Positions 26,519 through 34,271 of a DNA stretch of 64,000 bases are shown one piece after another. Position 1 is the stretch's first letter; every line of letters begins with the position of its first letter. This stretch comes from Iodobacter violaceini (lineage in GTDB: Bacteria > Pseudomonadota > Gammaproteobacteria > Burkholderiales > Chitinibacteraceae): assembly GCF_011601265.1 (NCBI RefSeq), contig NZ_JAAOLX010000001.1, positions 248,001 through 312,000 of the forward strand, written 5' to 3'. The notes beneath the pieces were generated by a model. It worked only from the letters and a program-made list of their open reading frames with translations. It did not search any database and was not told where the DNA came from. Position numbers and translations under genes: made by a program.

Positions 26519-26663
26519 GTGTGAAAGTGCCCTCGCAGGCCGTGGTGAGCACAGCGTAAGCCGGCGGCCTTTCCTCACAATTTCCCCCTCCCCGCCCAAA
26601 ACTTTCTCCACATTCAATTGATATTCATTTAGCATTGGTTTTTTATTTCTCCAGGCTGATGTC

Positions 26664-28433
26664 ATGCCTTCACTTCGCCGCTTGTTTCAATACGCCAGGC
26701 AATATCGCAGGGATGCTTTCCGGGCCAGTTTTTGCTCAGTGATGAATGTATTTTTCGATATCCTGCCTGAGATTTTGATTGGGATTGCGGTCGATGTGGT
26801 GGTGAATCGCGAGACTTCTTTTATCGCCACACTGGGGGTGACAGACAGCTTTCACCAGCTGCTTTACTTAGGTGTAATTACAGTTTTTATTTGGGGTGGC
26901 GAGTCTTTATTTCAATATTTCTACCAAATCCGCTGGCGAAATCTTGCGCAAAACTTGCAGCATGATCTGCGCTTGGACGCTTACTGCCATGTGCAAAAAC
27001 TGCCGCTTTCTTACTTTGAAAACAAGAGCACCGGCAAGTTAATGTCGATTTTGAATGACGATATTAATCAGCTGGAGCGCTTTTTAAATGGCGGGGCCAA
27101 TAGCATTATTCAGGTGCTCTGCTCCACCCTGATGTGCAGCTCAGTGTTTTTCTATATTGCACCGCAGCTGGCCCTGATTGCGCTTGCGCCTGTGCCGCTG
27201 ATTTTATTTGGCGCATTCTGGTTTCAGCGCCGCATTGCCCCCCGCTATGCAGCCGTGCGGGAAGCGGCCGGTGTAATTAGCGGGCGCTTAAATAATAATC
27301 TGCTGGGCATTGCCACCATCAAAGCCTTTACCGCCGAAAATTTTGAAGCGGCGCATATTTTTGACGCCAGCAACCATTACCGCCAAACCAATGCCGCAGC
27401 GATCCAGCTCTCGTCGGCCATTATTCCCATCATCCGCATGGCTATTTTGTCCGGCTTTGTGGTGACGCTGGTTTACGGCGGCTATCTGGCACTGCATGGC
27501 CAGATTGGCGTAGGCAGTTATTCGGTACTGGTGTTTCTGACCCAGCGCCTGCTCTGGCCGCTGACCGGCCTTGCCGATATTGCCGATCTTTATCAGCGCT
27601 CGATGACGGCGATTGAGCGGGTGCTCGATCTGCTTGATAGCCCTGTGCATATCCATTACGAAGGCAAGCCGCTGGGCCAGGTTAAAGGTGCGCTTAGCTT
27701 TGAGCACATTCACTTTGCCTACGGCGAGCAAGCTGTGCTTAAAGATATTTCCCTGCATATCAGCGCAGGGCAAACCGTGGCTTTTGTGGGCGCAACCGGA
27801 TCAGGCAAAAGTACGCTGCTTAAACTGCTGCTGCGTTTTTACGACGCCAACAGCGGAAGTATTAAAATCGACGGCATGGAAAGCAAAGATATTGCCCTGC
27901 CCGATCTGCGCCGCGCCATTGGCTATGTAGGGCAGGATGTGTTTTTAAGCGATGCCAGCATTGCGCAAAATATCGCTTACGGCCAAAGCGATGTGGATAT
28001 GAGCGCCGTGATCGCAGCAGCGCGGGCCGCCGAGGCGCATGAATTTATCGAGCGCCTGCCACAAGGCTACGACACCCAAATTGGCGAGCGCGGGCAAAAA
28101 CTATCGGGCGGGCAGCGCCAGCGCTTAGCACTGGCAAGAGCGATCTTCAAAGACCCAAAAATTATGGTACTGGACGAAGCCACCAGCGCGGTCGATAACG
28201 AAACCGAGGCGGCTATTCAAAGATCACTGGATAAAATAGCCAAAGGCCGTACCACACTCGTCGTGGCACACCGCCTGTCTACCGTGCGTAATGCCCACTG
28301 CATTTATGTGATGGAGCAGGGTGAAGTTGTTGAAGCGGGCACGCACGAGATACTGCTCGAAGCCAATGGCAGCTATGCGGCACTGTGGCGCTTACAAACA
28401 GGCATTAGAGAAACGGAAGCTGTGCTTATTTAA
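26664..28433 (+). CDS. ABC exporter, fused membrane and ATP-binding domains
   Basis: This is a 589-residue half-transporter of the MsbA/lipid-multidrug exporter type. Six membrane helices occupy about residues 20-310, with the coupling region YFENKSTGKLMSILNDD. The nucleotide-binding domain runs about 335-575: Walker A GATGSGKST, Q-loop YVGQDVFLSDASIAQNI, signature LSGGQRQRLALARAI, Walker B IMVLDEATSAVD and H-loop VVAHRLSTVRNA; all catalytic residues are intact. It should act as a homodimer in the inner membrane. No membrane-fusion or outer-membrane partner is adjacent, and nothing fixes the substrate. Confidence 0.93.
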   Translation: MPSLRRLFQYARQYRRDAFRASFCSVMNVFFDILPEILIGIAVDVVVNRETSFIATLGVTDSFHQLLYLGVITVFIWGGESLFQYFYQIRWRNLAQNLQHDLRLDAYCHVQKLPLSYFENKSTGKLMSILNDDINQLERFLNGGANSIIQVLCSTLMCSSVFFYIAPQLALIALAPVPLILFGAFWFQRRIAPRYAAVREAAGVISGRLNNNLLGIATIKAFTAENFEAAHIFDASNHYRQTNAAAIQLSSAIIPIIRMAILSGFVVTLVYGGYLALHGQIGVGSYSVLVFLTQRLLWPLTGLADIADLYQRSMTAIERVLDLLDSPVHIHYEGKPLGQVKGALSFEHIHFAYGEQAVLKDISLHISAGQTVAFVGATGSGKSTLLKLLLRFYDANSGSIKIDGMESKDIALPDLRRAIGYVGQDVFLSDASIAQNIAYGQSDVDMSAVIAAARAAEAHEFIERLPQGYDTQIGERGQKLSGGQRQRLALARAIFKDPKIMVLDEATSAVDNETEAAIQRSLDKIAKGRTTLVVAHRLSTVRNAHCIYVMEQGEVVEAGTHEILLEANGSYAALWRLQTGIRETEAVLI

Positions 28434-28517
28434 AGCCACAAAATCTATAAAAATATTACACAGATAAGCGTGCTATAAATCAGAGGTCAATCATGTAATT
28501 AATAATCAGGCAGAGAT

Positions 28518-29276
28518 ATGCGTTTAACCGGCCTTTGTTTTGCCAGCATTTTATTATCTGCTTCGCTTTATGCCGAAACAGTGGTCATCAATGCTGAGGA
28601 CGATTGGGCGCCCTTCTCTTCCATGACCCGAAATAAACAGGGGATTGAAGGGCTTTCCCCCTCACTGGTCAGCGCAGCTTTTCATACCCAGGGCATAGAG
28701 GTTAAATTTAACCCCGTGCCCTTTGCCCGCTGCCTTTATGAGGTTGAACGCGGTAAGGCGGTGGCCTGCTTTGATACATCCATTACCGAAGAAAACAAAA
28801 ACAAATACATCTGGCATAAAACCCCCTTATTTGAAGAAGGCCTCTCTATTTTTGCTCTGAGCGATTCAAAAGATAAAAATTTAACCGTCAAAGATTTAGA
28901 AGGAAAAACAGTCAGCATTACCCATGGCTATTCCTATCCCAACGTATTAATGGATAATAAAAAAATCATCAGGGATGAATCACCGTTTGATGATACCCAG
29001 CTCAAAAAAATCCTGCTTAAAAGAGTGCAATATGGTGTCATCAATACCATACCCGGCACTTTAATGATTAATGCCAATCGTAATTACAAGGGAAAAATAA
29101 AAATAGTGGGTCTGGTTGAAACAAGTGTTTTTTATCTTAATTTTTCTAAATCACATAAAGACGGGCAGCGCATGGCGGATATTTTTGAAAAAGGCATGCA
29201 GGAAATAAAAGCAAACGGCACATACAAAAAAATAGAACGGGATTTCAAAGAAAAACATGGCTTAAATAACCAATAA
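28518..29276 (+). CDS. periplasmic amino-acid-type substrate-binding protein
   Basis: This 252-residue protein starts with a clean signal peptide (MRLTGLCFASILLSASLYA, cleavage before ETVVINAED). The mature protein is a family-3 binding protein: WAPFSSM ligand loop, GIEGLSPSLVSAAFHTQGIE, FARCLYEVERGKAVACFDT, and a terminal MQEIKANGTYKKIERDF helix. The two cysteines in FARCL and VACFD may form a disulfide. It has no permease beside it. It follows the ABC exporter by 85 bases, but exporters do not use binding proteins, so the pairing is probably incidental. Confidence 0.82.
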   Translation: MRLTGLCFASILLSASLYAETVVINAEDDWAPFSSMTRNKQGIEGLSPSLVSAAFHTQGIEVKFNPVPFARCLYEVERGKAVACFDTSITEENKNKYIWHKTPLFEEGLSIFALSDSKDKNLTVKDLEGKTVSITHGYSYPNVLMDNKKIIRDESPFDDTQLKKILLKRVQYGVINTIPGTLMINANRNYKGKIKIVGLVETSVFYLNFSKSHKDGQRMADIFEKGMQEIKANGTYKKIERDFKEKHGLNNQ

Positions 29277-29581
29277 TCATGGTATTAAATTAAACCAGCT
29301 TTGCTGGCACGAACACAAAAGCAAATCATTCATCTTGCAGAGCATGATCAGAGGATTTTCCTTTCATGGCTCAGTGCTATCTGCTTTAAGCCCCCCGCAT
29401 CCAGGCAGTGCATATGTAATTTTTATACAATGACTCATAAGTTAAGCTGAAATATTTATTGCACCATGGGTAAAATGACGGGTATATTAATACCCTCTTA
29501 CTTTATCAGCATTTAATTAAGCTGTTTAAATACTGATCACAAACTATCTCTTAAAAAAATACAGATAGCGGAGCAATAGCT
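29277..29581. other. AT-rich spacer with a small palindrome
   Basis: This is about 305 bases without a gene. gggtat-atta-ataccc at 29480-29495 is a perfect 6-bp inverted repeat that could be an operator for the UPF0158 gene. Otherwise the stretch is AT-rich promoter-like sequence. A gcggagcaata ribosome region precedes the GTG at 29582. Confidence 0.4.
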
Positions 29582-30007
29582 GTGAAAGTTAAATTAAGCG
29601 ATATCATTGAAGCCATTGATTTTATGAGTGGTGATCCTTTCCAAAGCTGCGAAGGATTTATTCATATTGAAAGTGGCAAAATTTATTTGCGGTCTGAATA
29701 CTTAGATGCGATTGATCTGGAAGAATTACCCGGCAATCTGGATGATGCAGATCTTTACCTGCCTTTACCCACAAAAAATGATTTGGGCTTAGGCAGCCAA
29801 TTGCCTGTTTGTTTTGCCGAAGAATATGCACCTGATTTATATAATGAAGTACGGGCCATGTTCAGACATCAGGGTGCTTTGGGCCGGTTTAAAGATTGGG
29901 CAGACCGGCATCAATTGCTGGCCGCCTGGTATCGCTTTGAAAAAGAATGCAGCGAAAAAGAAATCAAAGCCTGGTGCGGCAGGCACAATATTCAGTTTAT
30001 TGATTAA
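29582..30007 (+). CDS. UPF0158 family protein
   Basis: This 141-residue acidic cytosolic protein starts with GTG at 29582 (ribosome site gcggag). The opening VKLSDIIEAIDFMSGDPFQS, the ESGKIYLRSEYLDAID block and the LPLPTKNDLGLG and WYRFEKECSEKEIKAWCGRH segments match the UPF0158 family. No function is established that I know of. The end overlaps the tail of the convergent LysR gene by 11 bases. Confidence 0.8.
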   Translation: MKVKLSDIIEAIDFMSGDPFQSCEGFIHIESGKIYLRSEYLDAIDLEELPGNLDDADLYLPLPTKNDLGLGSQLPVCFAEEYAPDLYNEVRAMFRHQGALGRFKDWADRHQLLAAWYRFEKECSEKEIKAWCGRHNIQFID

Positions 30008-30908
30008 GCCCTGCGGCCCCATTCAGCAATGGCTCCTGCGCTGCAAAAGCCAAAAGATGTTCAAGTAATGCACGCACCCTGGCAGGCAGATAACGTTGTT
30101 GTGGCCACACGGCATACACAGCACGGGAATCGGCCTGCCATTGTGGCAACACTTCCTGCAAAGCGCCGCCCGCCAGCTCTTCGCAGCACACGGTAACCGG
30201 GCAGGATAAAATACCCACGCCTTCTTTAGCCATATGCACCGCCAAAGCCATCTCGTTTACCCTGAATCGCGCCTGGCCCTGCACGATGCATTCTTCCCCA
30301 CTCGCCTTATGTACAAACACCCAGCGCGTCATCGGCTCGGCCAGAATCAGCTGATGCTGGTGTAAATCATCCGGTGTAAGTGGCGCGCCGCTGCGCTGCA
30401 AATAAGCGGCAGAGGCCACCGTTACCCAATGCACCTCGCCCAGGCGGCGCTGATTAAAGCTCGAATCCTGTTGCTCACCCGCCCTGAGCGCCAGATCAGC
30501 ACCACTGGCAATCAAGTCTTCCTGCAAATTACTCAGTTTTAATTCCAGCCTTACCTCAGGATACTTTTGCATAAAGCTGGCCCAGCAGGAGCGAAAAATA
30601 CCATTGGCCAGATTAATCGGCGCCAATACGCGCACCAGCCCGCTTACGCTGTGCTGCGTGGCATCTAATGCCTGCGTGGCCTGTTGCAAAGCTTGCAGCA
30701 GCGGGCGGCATTGCTCGTAATACTGCTGACCTTCACTGCTTACCTGCATACGCCGCGCACTGCGGTTCAGTAAGCGGCAGCCCAGCTGCAGCTCCAGCTT
30801 TTGCAAACGCCGGGTCAGCGTGGCCGGCGGTAAATCCATTTTCTTTGCCGCAGCACTTAAGCTGCCTGCTTCCACAATACAAACAAACAGCGCCAGATCA
30901 TCGAGCAT
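29997..30908 (-). CDS. LysR-family transcriptional regulator
   Basis: This is a 303-residue regulator. The N-terminal winged helix is clear (SLSAAAKKMDLPPATLTRRL, residues 17-36), followed by the linker helix and a periplasmic-binding-protein-like effector domain (GLVRVLAPINLANGIF onward). It resembles the CrgA-like subgroup that controls a divergent target. It faces a DUF2798/AhpD-like pair across a 100-base AT-rich gap containing T-N11-A type palindromic text, so autoregulation plus control of that pair is likely. Confidence 0.9.
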   Translation of the reverse strand: MLDDLALFVCIVEAGSLSAAAKKMDLPPATLTRRLQKLELQLGCRLLNRSARRMQVSSEGQQYYEQCRPLLQALQQATQALDATQHSVSGLVRVLAPINLANGIFRSCWASFMQKYPEVRLELKLSNLQEDLIASGADLALRAGEQQDSSFNQRRLGEVHWVTVASAAYLQRSGAPLTPDDLHQHQLILAEPMTRWVFVHKASGEECIVQGQARFRVNEMALAVHMAKEGVGILSCPVTVCCEELAGGALQEVLPQWQADSRAVYAVWPQQRYLPARVRALLEHLLAFAAQEPLLNGAAGLNQ

Positions 30909-31009
30909 GATTTCATTTTTGGAATTTAACTTTGATTTTATGATTGTATTTTCATTTAATCGCTTTTGCTATGCTCATCTTCATTCAACACACACAAGAG
31001 CTAAGCAAA

Positions 31010-31264
31010 ATGTCTGATGCACAAAAATTCCGCTGGGTTTTCTCTTTTCTGATGTCACTGCTGATGTCCGGCGTGATGAGCGGCTGGGTCACCTGGATTG
31101 TGGCCGGCCTGAATGGTCACTTTTTTGCCAGCTGGGGCCGCGCCTTTATCACCGCCTGGCCCGCAGCCTTTACCATCGTCATGCTCTGTGCACCAAGCGT
31201 ACAGCGGCTTAGCCAGCGCATCGTGATGAACCGCCATTTAGCAGCCAATCAACCAGGAGCTTAA
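31010..31264 (+). CDS. DUF2798 small membrane protein
   Basis: This is an 84-residue protein with two membrane helices (FSFLMSLLMSGVMSGWVTWI and ITAWPAAFTIVMLCAPSVQRL), the DUF2798 signature. ATG 31010 is taken; the frame runs back to 30944, overlapping the promoter gap. The next gene starts one base after its stop, so the two are surely co-transcribed. It is divergent from the LysR regulator. The function is unknown. Confidence 0.85.
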   Translation: MSDAQKFRWVFSFLMSLLMSGVMSGWVTWIVAGLNGHFFASWGRAFITAWPAAFTIVMLCAPSVQRLSQRIVMNRHLAANQPGA

Positions 31265-31265
31265 A

Positions 31266-31697
31266 ATGAGCCAGCTACGCCTCCCCTACTTTGATTTATC
31301 CGCCGAAGCACTGACGGGATTACGCAGTGTTAAAAGTTATTTAGAAAACAGCGCATTAAATAAAACACTGCTGGAATGGGTGTATTTGCGTGTTTCGCAA
31401 ATCAACGGCTGCTCGTTTTGCCTGAAAATGCATAGCAAAGCCTTAAGAGCCGCAGGGGAAAATAACGAGCGTTTAGACAGCCTGGCTGGCTGGCACAGCA
31501 GCCCGCTCTTTAGCGAGCAAGAACGCGCGGCATTTCAATGGGCCGAATCACTCAGCCAAATCGCCACCACCCACGCCCCCGATGCTGATTTCGAGCTATT
31601 AAAGAAACATTTTAACGAACAAGAAATATCAGACCTGACATTTGCCATTGCCAATATGAATGCCCTGAACAGGGTTGCGATTGCGATGCGGCAATAG
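31266..31697 (+). CDS. AhpD-like carboxymuconolactone decarboxylase family protein
   Basis: This is a 143-residue all-helical protein of the AhpD/CMD fold. The redox centre is C49-S-F-C52 with H56 (INGCSFCLKMHSKAL), the pattern of alkylhydroperoxidase-like members with peroxidase activity. Family features KSYLENSALNKTLLEWVYL and FAIANMNALNRVAIAMR are present. The gene follows DUF2798 by one base and is divergent from a LysR regulator, which suggests an inducible oxidant or electrophile response (inference). Confidence 0.88.
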   Translation: MSQLRLPYFDLSAEALTGLRSVKSYLENSALNKTLLEWVYLRVSQINGCSFCLKMHSKALRAAGENNERLDSLAGWHSSPLFSEQERAAFQWAESLSQIATTHAPDADFELLKKHFNEQEISDLTFAIANMNALNRVAIAMRQ

Positions 31698-31839
31698 GCT
31701 GCAGGATTAAAAGCAGAACGAAGCGAGGGAAGGCGGCTTGGGCAAAGGCTTAAGCCGTCAATCTGACTTCAACATAAGAGCAGGTAAACAGCGCGGGCTG
31801 ATAACACTAAGCTGCCGCACATACAGACCATCACATGAA

Positions 31840-32256
31840 TTAAAACTTCGCACTCGCAACAACACCACTATATCTGAGGCAATCTTCCACTCTGTGGCGC
31901 TGCACAGCGCTCATTTCAGAAAGAGGCGTAAACCGATACTCTGAATGCTCAGGGCTTAAGATAATTTCATCCAGAGACGGCAGATCGCATCTGAAGATAA
32001 AAGCCTGAGAATTATAAGCCTTGTGATAATAAACACCCGTCAGATGCAAAATATGGATATCACGCCCCAGCTCCTCCTGGCATTCGCGCTGCACACATTC
32101 ATGGATTGTTTCCCCCGGCTCCAATGCGCCACCAGGCAAGCCCCAGGCCAATGATCCATAAGTCGCCTTAAGCAGCAAAACCTCCCCTGCATCATTGGTA
32201 ATGACTGCATGAGCACTCAGCCGATAAAGATCATCAAATGCCAAAATGGTCTCCAA
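31840..32256 (-). CDS. Nudix hydrolase
   Basis: This is a 138-residue pyrophosphohydrolase. The Nudix box is complete at residues 43-65: G43, E49, R57-E58, E61-E62 and G64 in GGALEPGETIHECVQREC plus QEELG. Strands before it (SAHAVITNDAGEVLLLKA) and after it (YYHKAYNSQAFIFRCDL) fit the fold. The substrate (nucleotide sugar, oxidised nucleotide or other) is not predictable. It lies 96 bases downstream of the cold-shock/Excalibur gene on the same strand. Confidence 0.9.
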   Translation of the reverse strand: METILAFDDLYRLSAHAVITNDAGEVLLLKATYGSLAWGLPGGALEPGETIHECVQRECQEELGRDIHILHLTGVYYHKAYNSQAFIFRCDLPSLDEIILSPEHSEYRFTPLSEMSAVQRHRVEDCLRYSGVVASAKF

Positions 32257-32352
32257 AACAGGTACGAGACAGGGCGGCTTAGCGTAAAGCGCAGCCCGTC
32301 CCCAATATAAAAATGAGCAATCAGCTCGGGTTGATACCCCCCCCTACATGTC

Positions 32353-32877
32353 TCACTTGCACCACTGCTGTTCACAAGGTATGCCATCCCGATCTCCATC
32401 CATATTGGAAACGTCACACCGTTCTTGATGAAAGAGGGCTTCTGCACAAGAAGACATTCGCGAACATGAGGACTTTTCAGGCTCGCATTGAAACTGGGGA
32501 TTAGACCGAAGGGCTTCGCGTGCAGAGAATATCTTGTACACGCTGGCAGTTACGGTGCTACCTGGATGAGAGATGCGAACAAAGGCAATATAAGCAACAA
32601 ACATGACTAGCAAAATAGTAAAAATAATGAAGATGATTGGGTTGCTTTCCTGTGACTTATACTTTAATTCGCCAACGAATTGAGCAGCATTTGCCTTTGG
32701 CCGCCCTATTTCATCGGTGTATAGCTCATAGGTAACAAAGACACCGACAACTGGCCTCCGTGCACGACGAGAGAAAGAAGAAATATGTAAGAAGACTTTT
32801 GGACCACCTCCATTCGGTGTAATAAACCCAAAACCACGTTCATCTTTCCACTCACTGATTCTCCCCTGATAGCGCAT
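32353..32877 (-). CDS. cold-shock domain / membrane helix / Excalibur domain fusion
   Basis: This is a 174-residue three-part protein. Residues 1-68 are a cold-shock domain with RNP1 (RGFGFITP, 14-21) and RNP2 (VFLHIS, 28-33). Residues 80-100 are one membrane helix. Residues 130-174 are an Excalibur-type extracytoplasmic domain with six cysteines (131, 138, 144, 154, 168, 173) and the calcium-loop-like D160-G-D162-R-D164-G-I-P-C-E. So a nucleic-acid-binding head faces the cytosol and a disulfide/Ca2+ domain faces the periplasm. Cold-shock domains fused to membrane helices (as with DUF1294) are known; the Excalibur version is less common. The function is unknown. Confidence 0.85.
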   Translation of the reverse strand: MRYQGRISEWKDERGFGFITPNGGGPKVFLHISSFSRRARRPVVGVFVTYELYTDEIGRPKANAAQFVGELKYKSQESNPIIFIIFTILLVMFVAYIAFVRISHPGSTVTASVYKIFSAREALRSNPQFQCEPEKSSCSRMSSCAEALFHQERCDVSNMDGDRDGIPCEQQWCK

Positions 32878-33130
32878 TGTATGTCTCTGCCCCCTAGTTA
32901 ATAAGATGTACTAACCCAAAACAACAAAAAAAATCACTATTTAGAATGAATAAAAAACACAATACCCACAACAAAAAAAGATAGGAGATTCGAGCAGCGA
33001 AGCATTTCGTCCAATTAAACGATAACAAGCAGGGATAAATAATTAATTCTTTATATTTAAATTGTAGGGTGATGCGCTTTAAACGCCGAAAGAACGAAAC
33101 GACTTAAGGTTCATAGTTACGAAGCGTCTC

Positions 33131-33649
33131 CTAAGCAACCACCACCTCAACCTTCACCCGCTCCAGCTCCAGCTCCAGCTCCTGCACCACCAGCCCGGCC
33201 ATATCGGCCAGCATTTCTATTTCAAAATCCTGCAGTTTTCGGGGGGCTGGGTCGATCAGGCAGAGCGTGCCGAGGTTCATGCCGTTGCGGACTTTTAAGG
33301 GCGCTCCGGCATAGAAGCGGATTTGGGGATCGCCCAGCACAAGCGGGTTATCAAAGAAGCGCTCGTCTGATCGTGCGTCTTCAATCACAAACACTTCATC
33401 CTGCAAAATAGCGTGGCCGCAAAAGGAGATATCACGGGCTGTTTCTTTAGCGTCCAGCCCGCAGGCCGATTTAAACCATTGCCGCTTTGCATCTATCAGG
33501 CTGACAACAGCAACTTGCACACGAAAAAATGCAGCTGCGGCGCGAGTGAGGTTATCAAAACGCGCTTCAGGCGGCGTATCCAGAATCAGCAGCTCGCGCA
33601 GTGTTTCTACGCGCAAGGCCTCATCGGGAGGGAATGCAGGCACCTGCAT
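33131..33649 (-). CDS. GAF-domain protein
   Basis: This is a 172-residue single-GAF protein. ATG 33649 (MQVPAFPPDEALRV) has AGGA six bases upstream; the frame continues to 33703 but without a ribosome site. The opening EALRVETLRELLILDTPPEA and the blocks VSLIDAKRQWFKSACGLDAK, DISFCGHAIL, FYAGAPLKVRNGMNLGTLCL are the classic GAF set found at the front of many diguanylate cyclases. Here no output domain follows and the C-terminus is a charged coiled coil. It may be a free-standing sensor or methionine-sulfoxide-type GAF; the cysteine in DISFCGHAI is conserved in this group. Confidence 0.85.
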   Translation of the reverse strand: MQVPAFPPDEALRVETLRELLILDTPPEARFDNLTRAAAAFFRVQVAVVSLIDAKRQWFKSACGLDAKETARDISFCGHAILQDEVFVIEDARSDERFFDNPLVLGDPQIRFYAGAPLKVRNGMNLGTLCLIDPAPRKLQDFEIEMLADMAGLVVQELELELERVKVEVVVA

Positions 33650-33821
33650 AACGTATCCTGTCTGGCATATAACAGATGCCATTGTACTCTTGAAAGCTGG
33701 CAACTGGTCAGGCTTAAGGTGACACCAGGTCGGGAAAAGTGGGTGCTTTCATAGGGCAGGTACCAAGCTGTACCCACACATCAAATTAAACCTGATAAGT
33801 ACGATGCATTTTTAGCGAGGT

Positions 33822-33867
33822 GGGTGAAGCCCGCGAGCAATCTTGAATTAAGACGCGGGTTTCACCC
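33822..33867. repeat. 14-bp extragenic hairpin
   Basis: gggtgaagcccgcg at 33822-33835 pairs with cgcgggtttcaccc at 33854-33867 with one G:T position. The right arm text recurs at 25281-25293 (gcgggtttcaccc), so this belongs to a second short extragenic repeat family. Confidence 0.6.
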
Positions 33868-34049
33868 CATACGAGCTAAGCAAATTATTTTTTCATTAGC
33901 AAACAGCGAAAAGCATTTTAACCGCACTTTTTGCACAGGGCTTTTATTGTCCCCTTGAAACACTCCGGAACGAGGAACAAGCGGGGCGTTTCGGCCAGGG
34001 GCAGCGAGGCACGAGCGAGTCCCGCCCGCCGCCGCCTGTCCACAGTGAA

Positions 34050-34172
34050 GGGGTCTTCGTGCTTTTGAGGTTGCGGTTTCGCTTCATTTCTTGGCCGTTC
34101 AAGAAAGGAAGGCCCCCACGGGGGCTCCCGCTCCTAAATCAACGTGCCGAAGGCACTAAAAGGTCTTTTTGA
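34050..34172 (+). repeat. dispersed intergenic repeat, copy C (longest)
   Basis: This is the fullest of three related stretches. It shares tcgtgctttt-gaggttgcgg, ttggccgttcaagaaagg and aatcaacgtgcc-gaa-ggcactaaaa with copy A (reverse orientation), and its right end with copy B. It includes the internal hairpin gtgcc-gaa-ggcac at 34144-34156. It lies downstream of metE. Confidence 0.75.
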
Positions 34173-34271
34173 CTTTGCTTCGCACCTGCGGACTATCCCC
34201 CTGAGAAGATTTAATCTTCAGCCAATTTAGGAATCCCCCCGCCCTTTGAGCAGAGGGGCTGCAAAGAGAGC

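Larger units (their letters stand above)
33650..34271. other. repeat-rich spacer between the GAF gene and metE
   Basis: This is about 620 bases with no gene that I can support. It contains a 14-bp hairpin at 33822-33867, copy C of the dispersed repeat at 34050-34172, and a small palindrome gaagatttaatcttc at 34205-34219. The last is downstream of metE and may end its transcript. Confidence 0.55.
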
